A program made the translations under genes and the position numbers. A DNA stretch of 64,000 bases. Origin: Pirellulaceae bacterium. GTDB taxonomy: Bacteria; Planctomycetota; Planctomycetia; Pirellulales; Pirellulaceae. Of this stretch, positions 18,213-27,042 are shown in pieces. Position 1 is the stretch's first letter, and each line of letters starts with the position of its first letter. The notes below the pieces were generated by a model. It saw only the letters and a list, made by a program, of their open reading frames with translations, was not told the DNA's origin and made no database searches. The stretch is taken from contig JAHDXO010000016.1 of the NCBI GenBank assembly GCA_023382975.1, positions 110,022 through 174,021 of the forward strand. Direction: 5' to 3'.

Positions 18213-20351
18213 TCAACGGCCAGCGAGCCCGAAGGCTCGGAGCATGTCGTCGATGGACTGTTCTTTTCCGGTCAGGCCGTAGCGGGAATCATTGATGCGG
18301 TTCCGCAGCGTTTCGTCGGACAGCGAGACGCGTCGGCCGCGGAGCGAAGTCCAGCGAGCAAAGGTGGCGGATTGCTGGACCAAGCTGGGGACGTGGATCG
18401 CCAGCGGATGACGCCGGAGCAGGTCGCGCAGGACCAGGCCGTTCAGGTCGATCAGCAACGTAGCGCGCTCGCGGTCCACTGCTTCGCCGGCCGCGGCGCG
18501 CTCGGCCATGTCGTCCAGCGTGTCCTGCAATTCGGTGAAGTTCAGTCCGAGCCGCAGAAAAGCGACTCGCTGGACAATCGTCCGGTCCTCGCCAGCCGCC
18601 CGCTCGGCGGCGTTCAGCAGACCGCGCAACTCGGCCATGACCTCGGCCCCGCCGTTGGCTTCGCGGTGCTCGCCTTCGTCTTCGTCCGTCGATTGTCGGC
18701 CGGCCGCGGTGAGCTGCTCGACGCGATGGAAGTAGCGCTCGATGAACTCCGCTCCCGGACCGAAGCCGTGACGGGCGTAGTCCGCGATGATCTCGTCGCC
18801 GGTCAGATGCGGGTTCCAGTTCAGCCGCGCGGTGGCGTAGTAGGTCAGTCCCAGCGTGGCCCAGTGATGCGTGATCGAGCTGATGTCCGTCATCGTCATG
18901 CCGTGGTCGGCGAAGTAGTTCATGTGATCCGCCATCTCGCCGACGATCGACTGCAGCTTCGCGTGTCGCCGGTTGATCAGCAGGATGTTCGGACGCCAGA
19001 AGATCCGCTTTGCACCGGCCTCCTGCCAGCCTTTCCAGCCCTCGTGATCCGAGCGGACGTATCGGACCACCAAATTCGGATGCAGCCGGCGCTCGACCGG
19101 TGGATCGCTAAAGCGACTGTACGCGGAGACGCCGAACAGCAGGTCCGGATGTTCGGCCGTCACCCGCTCGGCAATGCTGTTCCAATAGAAGAGCATGCGG
19201 TCGGTCAGCGACACGTACTGCATCTCTTCGCGCCGCGAACTGCCCGCCCGTTCGAAACGCAGCAGCGTGACCGGCGGACCGTTGGCCGGATCGAGCGCGC
19301 GGCAGGCGTCGCACAGGCACCAGCTCGAATAGCCGCCGTCGTTCGGACAGAGGGACACCAGCGCAAGCGACGGATCTTCGTTGCGGCGCCGGATGATGTC
19401 CTCGGCCACATGGGCGATCAGTTCCGGATTCGACTTGCACAGCCGCCAGCGGGCGATGCCGCCTTGGTTGCGAGTGCCATCGGCTTGGAGAGCAAACCAT
19501 TCGGGATGTTCGCGCAACGCCCGTTCCGCATCGCTCAGCCCGGCGCCGGCGTGGCCGAAGTTGGGCATCTGACCGCCCTGTCGCTGCCACTCCTGCCAGG
19601 AGACCGGGACCGGGTCGCCAATGGCCTGCTGCCAGATCTGCTGCCATTGGTCGGGCGACACGTCGAGCGACTCGAGCAGCCGCGCCGCGTCTTTTTCCTG
19701 CAGCGAGAACGAACTGGACCGAATCCCGCGGCGGCCGACCTGCGGCGTGTAGGCAACGTCCAGCGGCGGCACGGCGACCTGTTTTTTCTGGGGAACCACC
19801 AGTCCCAACTCGCCGGGCCACAGGTAGCGGCAACCCAGCCGTTCGAGCAATTCGATCGCCGCGTAGCGCACGCCGCCGGGATCGGTGTGCTGGCCGCTAC
19901 CGGCCGGGCCGCCGAGCAGGACGACGCAGTTGCCCGAGGTCGCCAGACGCATGCCACCGATGCCGAGCCCTTCGCTCGTGACGCCCAATTCTTCGGCCAA
20001 CCGGGTTTCGCCGACGAGAACGAAACTCGAACTCGGCGGCACCCCGTCAGGCGTGTTGCCCGCTTCAAGCACGATTCGGCCGCCTTCGACTCTCGCCGGT
20101 CCGAGCTCGGTTTCTCGCAGGATCGGCAGCGCGACGCCCGCCATGCGTTCGACGACTGAAGCGATCAACGAAGCGGTCGCGTGTTCGATCGAGCGGCGGT
20201 CCGCCGCGTCCGGAATCACGATCACCGACACCGCCTGATCACCGTTGGCCAGGATCACGGACGGCGTTTCCGCCGCTCGGATGCCAACTTCGAGGGTCAG
20301 AAAGATGCCGGATACGGCGAGCAGCATGAAGATTGACTTGTGTGTGAGCAT
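18213..20351 (-). CDS. Secreted DUF4838-domain protein
   Basis: I placed the start at the ATG at 20351 (MLTHKSIFMLLAVSGIF...), which opens directly on a signal peptide ending near AAETPS; the product is 712 residues. The upstream in-frame extension reads like out-of-frame BatD sequence. The central region has patterns of DUF4838 proteins, including a PNDGGYSSWCLCDAC segment with a CxC-type cysteine pair. These proteins are frequent in planctomycete and Bacteroidetes secretomes and are related to GH20/alpha-glucuronidase-like barrels, so an exported carbohydrate-active role is plausible. The reaction is unknown. It is the last gene of the minus-strand Bat string, 32 bp after the BatD-type gene. 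Its last ~50 codons are duplicated at 17190-17360. Confidence 0.78.
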   Translation of the reverse strand: MLTHKSIFMLLAVSGIFLTLEVGIRAAETPSVILANGDQAVSVIVIPDAADRRSIEHATASLIASVVERMAGVALPILRETELGPARVEGGRIVLEAGNTPDGVPPSSSFVLVGETRLAEELGVTSEGLGIGGMRLATSGNCVVLLGGPAGSGQHTDPGGVRYAAIELLERLGCRYLWPGELGLVVPQKKQVAVPPLDVAYTPQVGRRGIRSSSFSLQEKDAARLLESLDVSPDQWQQIWQQAIGDPVPVSWQEWQRQGGQMPNFGHAGAGLSDAERALREHPEWFALQADGTRNQGGIARWRLCKSNPELIAHVAEDIIRRRNEDPSLALVSLCPNDGGYSSWCLCDACRALDPANGPPVTLLRFERAGSSRREEMQYVSLTDRMLFYWNSIAERVTAEHPDLLFGVSAYSRFSDPPVERRLHPNLVVRYVRSDHEGWKGWQEAGAKRIFWRPNILLINRRHAKLQSIVGEMADHMNYFADHGMTMTDISSITHHWATLGLTYYATARLNWNPHLTGDEIIADYARHGFGPGAEFIERYFHRVEQLTAAGRQSTDEDEGEHREANGGAEVMAELRGLLNAAERAAGEDRTIVQRVAFLRLGLNFTELQDTLDDMAERAAAGEAVDRERATLLIDLNGLVLRDLLRRHPLAIHVPSLVQQSATFARWTSLRGRRVSLSDETLRNRINDSRYGLTGKEQSIDDMLRAFGLAGR

Positions 20352-20383
20352 GATAAATCCAATCGATTGGTGAAACGGGTCGG

Positions 20384-22957
20384 CTACTGAATTTTCATAC
20401 AATCGCACTCGCGCAGCCAGCCCTCCGAAGCACCGGGCAAGCGGACTCGCACCCAGCCTTGACGAGTCTCCATCCACGAAAACTCGGTGGCTTGATGCAG
20501 CGGTTGTTCGAAGGCGGGATCGTAGGCGTAGCCGGGGCCGAGTCGCGCGACGGTGTCCTGGATCACGACGCCTTCGGCGGGCCGCAGGCTGGTCTGAGCC
20601 AGCGACACGAACGGGATGAGGACCAGCGCGATCACCGCCGCCCAGACTGATCGGCCGACGCGCCAACCTGCCAATTGGGCGATCAGAAAGACCGTCCACG
20701 CGACCAGATACATCAGCACCAGCAAGCCGATTCGCAACACGGTCGCCCAGGTGCAGAACCGGTTCCACAGGGCCGCCAATCTACCCGACGGCGTCGTCGG
20801 ACGAGGAAAGGCATCGGCACGGTTGGCACGCAAGAATTCGATGCTCTCGCGCAACTGACGATCGAAGGGCGAACGCCGTTCCTCGGCACGGAAATTCACC
20901 AGCGCCCGCCCATTCTCGCCAGCGAAGAACCAGGCGTTCCCGGCATTCAGGAACGTCTTGGCTGTTTCGAATTGCAACGCGGCCTCGACAAACAGCGGTT
21001 GCGCCTCGTCCGGTTTCTCGCCGCGCATTTGCAGAGCCCGCGCGAACAACTCGTCGGCGCGCTCTCCTGCCTCGCTGCGCATTGGGATCAGGATTCCGCA
21101 CATCAACAACAGCGGCACGGTCGCCTTTTGCAGGCGTCGCACCAGACCGCGCGTCGAGACGGTCGGAACCGCGGGGCGTTTTCCGTAATCGGCCGCGTCG
21201 CGCTGCTCGAAGCGGCGGCGGGTTTCGGCGATCAGGTCGCCGTCCACCTGGCGGGCGCGAAGTGCGGTGGTGACGGTGTCTGCGGTCAACGCATCGGCGC
21301 AAAGCGCCAGTCGATCGGCCAGGTAATTCCTCCAAGCTGCTTCTTCGTCGCGCCCGGTTGTTCGCCGAAATCGCCGCCACGCGGCCACGGCGCGGGCATA
21401 GACCGGGTCGCGCCGGCAACGATCCAGGCGGCGAATCGTGGGCACTAGCGCAAGCCAGACGAGCGGCGGAAGCGGGACGAGCAACCACCAGAACCGGCCG
21501 AGAAATTGCAGCAGGTCGCGGACGGCGGTCATGATCTGTTCGTGGATGCGGTTGTGGCGAATGCCATGCAACGGGACGAGCGGTTGGGAGTCGGACCGAG
21601 GCGTGACGGCTTGCGAGCCGCCTTCCGCGTCCGGCGCGACGGTGACCGAGATGGGCTCGCTGCGCAGCGTTTGGTACTCGCCGGATTCCGGATCGAAGGT
21701 TTGAATCACGACGGCCGGAATGCGAGCGATGCCGGGATGCAGCGGGCGAAGGATGCGGGTGAAAGAGCGAGCGCTGTCCGTGACCGTCTCGCGAATCGGC
21801 TCCGCCGAGACCTGGAAATCGGGACGCAGCCCGTCGAACGCCGCGCGCGGCAAGCCGCTGACATGGCGGGCGAACGCGAGATGGTCCAAGTGGACGGTGA
21901 ACAGTGCCGGCTGGCCCACGACGAGCTCGGTCGGCGCAACGGAAGCACTCAGTTTGCATGGCCCGACGATCTCCGCAAAGCGGCTGTTTCGTCCCGTTTC
22001 CGCAAGCGCCCGGACCGTGATCTCGGGAACCGGAGCGGTGAGATAGATCCGCTCGTGGGCCTCGTTGTCGCCGGGTGCCGTGAAGAAATGGTTGTAGAAG
22101 TAGCTCGGCCCCTGGGCCGCGGGAGTCGCGCTTTTCATCAGCGCACACACGAGCCGGGCTGGTGGCGAGCGCAACACGCACGGCTCGCGCGGAACCAGCT
22201 TGTAAGCAAACGTGAGGGACCGCCGTCCATCGGGCAGGTCACCCGACTGAGCCACCACGCGAATGTTGTTGACCGGCAGCCCGATCTGTTCTTCCGGCGG
22301 CACGGTGGCATCGAGCGGGAAGTACTGGCAGCGAGCGTCGATGAGCAGCGGGATTTCGAAGAACAGTTGCTGGCATCGCTCGAACGCCACCGTGCTGGTC
22401 CAAGTTACCGTCACGGTTGCCGGTTGTCCCACTCGCAGCGAAGTCGGCTCGACCGCAACCGCCAGCGTCATCTCCGTGGCGGGGCGAGCCACGCCGATGG
22501 GCAGACGCAACGGCGGTGTCAACACGGACTCGTCGCCCGCCCGCACGGCGAACGGCGGTACGGTCAACGTGCCGCTGCGCTCGGCGATCAGCACGATCTG
22601 AAAAACATGTTGTCGGAGCGCCGGGTCGGCTGGCAGTCGTCGGACGGTGACCACGGCCAGACCGGGCACTGCCGGCAGTTCCGGCGTCTCGGGCGGCGCG
22701 TCGCTTTCGACTTCCAGCCGAAGCGTGAACGGCTCGTAGAGGAACAAGCTGGTGGATTCCGGGGCGAAACGCACGACCACCTCCGCGCCCGCCGCCCGTT
22801 CGACGGAGATCGCTTCGGCAGGGGTGTCCACCTCGACGACGGATCGTTGGTTTCCAGATTCGGCATGCCCGAAAGCCACTTTGTAAGGAACCGAATCCAC
22901 GGTCGACGATTCTGCTACGGCAGCCAGTAGTACCGCAAGAAGAACGTTCCCATGCAT
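20384..22957 (-). CDS. BatD-type protein fused to TPR and SH3-like domains
   Basis: The ATG at 22957 gives MHGNVLLAVLLAAVAES..., a signal peptide; the product is 857 residues. Residues ~60-460 contain BatD-like beta-sandwich modules, with repeated phrases such as VEPTSLRVGQPATVTVTW and SVAPTELVVGQPALFTVHL. A transmembrane helix lies near 485. At about 605-620 is a second signal-like stretch (VPLLLMCGILIPMRSEA) leading into TPR-like helices (ADELFARALQMRG...), as in BatE. Two further membrane helices (~732-786) and a C-terminal bacterial SH3-like domain (GYAYDPAFEQP...GWVRVRLPG, ~800-855) follow. It therefore looks like a BatD-BatE fusion. Bat proteins form a membrane complex with MoxR/VWA partners. 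The gene is separated from BatB by a methylase-nuclease pair. Confidence 0.82.
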   Translation of the reverse strand: MHGNVLLAVLLAAVAESSTVDSVPYKVAFGHAESGNQRSVVEVDTPAEAISVERAAGAEVVVRFAPESTSLFLYEPFTLRLEVESDAPPETPELPAVPGLAVVTVRRLPADPALRQHVFQIVLIAERSGTLTVPPFAVRAGDESVLTPPLRLPIGVARPATEMTLAVAVEPTSLRVGQPATVTVTWTSTVAFERCQQLFFEIPLLIDARCQYFPLDATVPPEEQIGLPVNNIRVVAQSGDLPDGRRSLTFAYKLVPREPCVLRSPPARLVCALMKSATPAAQGPSYFYNHFFTAPGDNEAHERIYLTAPVPEITVRALAETGRNSRFAEIVGPCKLSASVAPTELVVGQPALFTVHLDHLAFARHVSGLPRAAFDGLRPDFQVSAEPIRETVTDSARSFTRILRPLHPGIARIPAVVIQTFDPESGEYQTLRSEPISVTVAPDAEGGSQAVTPRSDSQPLVPLHGIRHNRIHEQIMTAVRDLLQFLGRFWWLLVPLPPLVWLALVPTIRRLDRCRRDPVYARAVAAWRRFRRTTGRDEEAAWRNYLADRLALCADALTADTVTTALRARQVDGDLIAETRRRFEQRDAADYGKRPAVPTVSTRGLVRRLQKATVPLLLMCGILIPMRSEAGERADELFARALQMRGEKPDEAQPLFVEAALQFETAKTFLNAGNAWFFAGENGRALVNFRAEERRSPFDRQLRESIEFLRANRADAFPRPTTPSGRLAALWNRFCTWATVLRIGLLVLMYLVAWTVFLIAQLAGWRVGRSVWAAVIALVLIPFVSLAQTSLRPAEGVVIQDTVARLGPGYAYDPAFEQPLHQATEFSWMETRQGWVRVRLPGASEGWLRECDCMKIQ

Positions 22958-23021
22958 GGTCTTGTTCCTGAAATCGTAGTTCACCCGCGCCGATCTCCTG
23001 GAATTCCGTACCGTTCACCGT

Positions 23022-23669
23022 TCAGACGGCACCAGCTACGAACAGATGGTGCAGGCAAAACACGATGGACTCATCCTTGCGAAAGTGTCGCGTCTCGCGT
23101 ACTTGAGGATCGTCCAGTCGGAGGCGCGACATGAGGAGTTCGGCGGGCCCTTCCATGCGCAGGGCCGCTTGATGGAGACGGATGCAGTTGCTCACGTTCG
23201 CGATGGCCCGGTCAATGTCGCCATCCAAGACGTAGCCCAGCATTCCGCCATGCCGGACGTGTCGCGAGTACTTCCTCTCCACGAACCGTTGCATGCCTTC
23301 CTTCACGTACTCGTCTGCCAATGATTTCCGCTGACCCGACACCATCGCACTCAGCCGCTTGGCCTCCAGGCAGAAGTAGATCGGCTCGTCGAACAGCGAC
23401 GGGAAGAACACGATGTCCTTCCGTCCCGATTCTTTCGACAGATCGTCGTCGACCTCGACGTCCTGGTAACGGATCAGAAAAGCGTGGCTGTTGCGGTCCT
23501 TGCCGTTCACTAGGGCGAGGTACAGCCGCTTGGAGATATCGTCTTCGCGGGCGTCCTGAGCAGGCTTTTCAATCTGGCCCCAGGCCGCGATGACGAGAGT
23601 CAGAACGGCGGGGATGAGATCCTGCTCGAACAGGTCATCCCACTGCGCAGGATTGCCGGCGACGCTCAT
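23022..23669 (-). CDS. PD-(D/E)XK-type restriction endonuclease-like protein
   Basis: The ATG at 23669 overlaps the methylase stop by 4 nt (ATGA), so the two genes are probably translationally coupled. The 215-residue product carries a nuclease-like core: Asp85 in GRKDIVFF and a following strand with Glu102 and Lys104 (CLEAKRL). This gives the D...ExK pattern of PD-(D/E)XK enzymes. A longer upstream frame exists but is antisense-type noise within the methylase. As the partner of an adenine-specific methylase it is the natural candidate for the cleavage subunit of a restriction-modification system. The recognition site and type are not readable from sequence. Confidence 0.75.
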   Translation of the reverse strand: MSVAGNPAQWDDLFEQDLIPAVLTLVIAAWGQIEKPAQDAREDDISKRLYLALVNGKDRNSHAFLIRYQDVEVDDDLSKESGRKDIVFFPSLFDEPIYFCLEAKRLSAMVSGQRKSLADEYVKEGMQRFVERKYSRHVRHGGMLGYVLDGDIDRAIANVSNCIRLHQAALRMEGPAELLMSRLRLDDPQVRETRHFRKDESIVFCLHHLFVAGAV

Positions 23670-26600
23670 GCTTCCTCCATCGAGTCGCGCATGAGGATCG
23701 TGGCGGCGATCTCGTCCGCGTCGTTCAACGCAGCCGTTTTGGTCCAGAAGCGTAGCCCCAGCGGCTTGATTAGATACAGGCGATTCTCCTCGAAGACTTT
23801 GGCTCCACGGACCAACTCGAAGCTGCCCAGTTTCTTGGCGGCGGTCTTCTGGAGGCGAAGCAGGGCCGGCAGCACCTGATCCACGGGCACGTCCAAGTGT
23901 TTCGGGTGCTCGCCGCATCGTGTTTTCTCGAGGAGGACCAGTCCTACGCCCACGTCCGACGATGCGGCCCAGCATCCATTCACTCGGGACTTGCCGCCGC
24001 TTGACCAGCCGTTGAGCGTTTCGCATAGCAGATGCAGGAACTCGTCGCGTTGAGCCGGGGTGCTCGGCCTGATGGTTGGTACATCGACTCGCTTCCTCGT
24101 AGGGCGGACGCTGGGAACGATCACATCCATCGTATCCGCGATCAGCATCCGTTCGATGTCGTCGATGTCGAAGTAGGCTTCGACCAGCTTCTCCACGGCG
24201 ACTTGAGTCTTCCTGACGATTCCGGGACGGTCGGCTAAGTTGGCTTTCACTCGCTCGGCGGCGTCGCTGATTAGCCGAGCGACCTTTCGCACGATCTGCC
24301 AGCTTGCCTGCGGGTCCGCCGTCTGCTCCGGCAGGGGGAACGGAAGACGCAGCAACTCCTCCACGTGGACCTTCGCGCGGCTCACGCCCCAGTTGGACGA
24401 GGTGTGGAAAAGGAAGTATCGCGCCAGTTTCGATCGGAGGTAAGCCGTCAGGAAAATGAGCAGATCCCGGTCGCTCTCCGGGCCGTGGATTCCTCGCACG
24501 GCGTGCCGAAAAGCCACGTCGAAGTCGGCAAACGCGATACGTGCAAAACCTTGGGTGACGAGAACGTGTGGTGCGCGAAAAATGTCGACGTTCCTGTTGG
24601 AACGACCGCGTGCCGTCACTCTGCGCGAAGGTAAGCGCTGGCACTCCCGCCTCAAGACGAGCAGGTCCAAGTCAGGCGATGTCGCTTCAATGAACCGGCG
24701 GGTTGGAAGTGTGAATTCGCATGCTTTCTTGGGGTCGTCGTTTTCTCCCAACGGTTGAAATCCCTCCGCAATCAACCAACGCTTCCCTGGGCGGCGCGAG
24801 GACTGCCCCACGACGTCGCGCAAACGCGGCAGGAGCACGAGACGGCCCAGGAATCGTCGGTCCCGCGGGATGGCCCATAAACGTTCCTTCCAGATCAGGG
24901 GCGCATCATCGCCTTTCAAATCATCCAGGACTTCCCGCACCGTCACGCGCGATCGGTCCTGTGGCAGAACCGTAAGAACTTCGCCTTGGCTTACGCTCCA
25001 GTCGGTCTTGGGTGCCCAATAATCGATGCGGTGTCCACCGTTGGCAGGCGGTTCCTTGCGATATCGCACGACGATCGCCGGGGCTTCCGACTCCTCGAAT
25101 AGGAATCGCTGGTAGTCAGCCAGGTTCAGAATCAGTTCGACTGCATGCTCTCGCATCCACGCTTGCTGGAACTCGACCGCCGCTTCGCTGTGGTTGAAGA
25201 TCGTTCCGTGGGGCAACACGAAACAGACTTTGCCACCCTGCTCCAAATGCTCCGTTGCCTTCCAAACGAAGGCTGTGGCAAGCTGTCGGTCGGGGAAAGG
25301 GACCTCTCGCTCGATGCACCATTGTTCGACCGGGCTGTCCCCCTGTTGCACGCTCGTCCAGGGTGGATTGCCGACGACGTAATCGACACCAGTAAGCGCT
25401 GCCGCCGCATCGGTGAAGAAGTCGGCACATTGGATCGTCCGGCCTTGGTTTTCGCGTTCGGACTGCGCCGGATCGAAAATCAGTCGCGGCAACATCTTGC
25501 CCCGACGCTGCAGTTCCCGGATGTCGGGCGGCAAAAGCTGATCGAGGAAAGCCAAACACAAGCTGAAGGCCGTGATGCGGCACGCGGTCGGGTTGCTGTC
25601 CACACCGTGAAGGCGTTCCCGTAGGATCTTCAGCAAACCCTCGGCGCGGCGGTCATACCGAGCGTTGGGATGCAAGCGGTGCCACTCCTCGGCCAGACGA
25701 TTGAACAGGCCGACGAGAAAAATCCCGGAGCCGCAAGCGGGATCCAGGTACCGCTTCTGCAAGAGCGAGGGTTCGGCCTCCAAAGTGAGATCGAGCACAA
25801 GTTCCGCCAAGAACCGTGGCGTGTAGAAGGCCCCCGCCGCCTTCTTCGCCCCGGCGTCGGCTGCTTTCAAGAAGTGTTCATAGATCGCGCTGATCGTCTC
25901 GATGGGGATGACTTCGAAGTCGTACGGCCAGAAGGATTGCTGCCCGGATCGAACGTCCGTTCCATGAAAGAACCGATCGACGATCTCCAAATGATCATCG
26001 GAAATCCGGCCGCGCTCGGTCGCCAAATCGTCGCTGAACAGATCGCCGTTGAAATCCTTGCCTAGTTGCGAGAACAGATCATAGAGATCGTTCTTGCCTT
26101 CCTCGCGCGGCTGTCGGCTCAGGATGTCCCGCAGGTGACGAGCCCCGCGAAGCCCGTGCGACTTTAGGTACTCCTCGTCGATGATCCCGCGATCAAACAG
26201 ATAGCACGTGAAGACCAAGCGGCATAGCAGGGCATCGAAGACCAACGAGTCGGCTTTGTCTTTCGAGATCTCAGTCAGCCTGGCTCGGGTCGCCCGAAGA
26301 TTGCGCAGCAGATCTCGGTCAACGCGTTGCTGAGGGTCGAAGCTCTTGGCATGTCGGCGGAAAAACTCGCCCGAATCCACGGCTACGATGAACGAGCGGA
26401 GTTCGGCCTCGGTGCGATTCAGTTGTTGGACCAAACACGTTGGATTGCCGCTTGATTCCTGAACGGTCCAGGGCGACGCGAGTCCGGAGTAGACATGAAC
26501 CTGGTCGGGCGCGATCAGAACCAGAATCGGCGCAATGCCCTGATTCCAAAACCGGCGATGCAGGGCCGCGACCTCGGATGCCTTGATCGCCGGGACTTGT

Positions 26601-26800
26601 CGAAAGTAGATGACCGGTGTCTTCTCGTGGCACAGGATGCCGTCCAAGTCGAGTTGTTGAAAGGCCCGGCGAAGGGCGTGTGCCTGCGGAGCGGCCGATC
26701 CCGCCGCGTCGATTTCCTCAACGCTGGAGAAAAACGCCACCGGCTTCCGGTCGCGGAGCCCAAACTCGTCTCGCCAGGTCTTCGTCCGTGTGACGGTCAT
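23666..26800 (-). CDS. N6-adenine DNA methyltransferase of a two-gene restriction-modification system
   Basis: From the ATG at 26800 (MTVTRTKTW...) the protein is 1044 residues; an ATG at 26848 is also in frame. It contains SAM-binding motif I in LDPACGSGIF (Asp353) and the catalytic NPPW motif (Asn478-Trp481). That order and spacing match gamma-type N-6 adenine methylases such as the Eco57I/type IIG and type I HsdM relatives. The N-terminal ~330 residues are helical and contain FYTPRFLAELV just before motif I, as in many N-6 methylases. The large C-terminal part (~580-1040) probably holds target recognition. No nuclease motif was found in this polypeptide; the following 215-residue gene supplies one. 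The pair lies inside the Bat gene string. Confidence 0.85.
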   Translation of the reverse strand: MTVTRTKTWRDEFGLRDRKPVAFFSSVEEIDAAGSAAPQAHALRRAFQQLDLDGILCHEKTPVIYFRQVPAIKASEVAALHRRFWNQGIAPILVLIAPDQVHVYSGLASPWTVQESSGNPTCLVQQLNRTEAELRSFIVAVDSGEFFRRHAKSFDPQQRVDRDLLRNLRATRARLTEISKDKADSLVFDALLCRLVFTCYLFDRGIIDEEYLKSHGLRGARHLRDILSRQPREEGKNDLYDLFSQLGKDFNGDLFSDDLATERGRISDDHLEIVDRFFHGTDVRSGQQSFWPYDFEVIPIETISAIYEHFLKAADAGAKKAAGAFYTPRFLAELVLDLTLEAEPSLLQKRYLDPACGSGIFLVGLFNRLAEEWHRLHPNARYDRRAEGLLKILRERLHGVDSNPTACRITAFSLCLAFLDQLLPPDIRELQRRGKMLPRLIFDPAQSERENQGRTIQCADFFTDAAAALTGVDYVVGNPPWTSVQQGDSPVEQWCIEREVPFPDRQLATAFVWKATEHLEQGGKVCFVLPHGTIFNHSEAAVEFQQAWMREHAVELILNLADYQRFLFEESEAPAIVVRYRKEPPANGGHRIDYWAPKTDWSVSQGEVLTVLPQDRSRVTVREVLDDLKGDDAPLIWKERLWAIPRDRRFLGRLVLLPRLRDVVGQSSRRPGKRWLIAEGFQPLGENDDPKKACEFTLPTRRFIEATSPDLDLLVLRRECQRLPSRRVTARGRSNRNVDIFRAPHVLVTQGFARIAFADFDVAFRHAVRGIHGPESDRDLLIFLTAYLRSKLARYFLFHTSSNWGVSRAKVHVEELLRLPFPLPEQTADPQASWQIVRKVARLISDAAERVKANLADRPGIVRKTQVAVEKLVEAYFDIDDIERMLIADTMDVIVPSVRPTRKRVDVPTIRPSTPAQRDEFLHLLCETLNGWSSGGKSRVNGCWAASSDVGVGLVLLEKTRCGEHPKHLDVPVDQVLPALLRLQKTAAKKLGSFELVRGAKVFEENRLYLIKPLGLRFWTKTAALNDADEIAATILMRDSMEEA

Positions 26801-27042
26801 CGACTGAGTGTTCCTTCCCGTCCCCTCGCTGTCGTTTGCGGAGCACATTCGGACGGCAGCTCATACATCCAATTCAAGTCCTCTGAAACGCCATTTTCGC
26901 AGACCGATGGATGTGGTCCAGGGGGGATCTCCGGTTTCCTCGATCCACGCCTATCAAGCCGTCTGCCTGTAGATCTTCCCGGCAAGGAGATTCGCCATTG
27001 GTTGTCGCTCCGTCGTTTCCCAGGAGAATGCGCGACGAATGC

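Larger units (their letters stand above)
17208..18380. repeat. ~150-bp direct repeats bracketing the toxin-like pair
   Basis: Segments 17208-17357 and 18231-18380 are direct repeats offset by 1023 bp, with scattered substitutions and no gaps. The right copy is the native 3' end of the DUF4838 gene; the left copy is an orphan fragment. The sequence between them carries the zincin-like gene and its small partner. The geometry fits a cassette gained or kept by recombination at duplicated gene ends. Confidence 0.75.

Noticed and set aside
23670..24644. Upstream extension of the nuclease-like gene to a 540-codon frame
   Set aside because: The extension lies within the methylase gene in another frame and has Arg/Gly-rich noise. 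The ATGA overlap at 23666-23669 marks the start.
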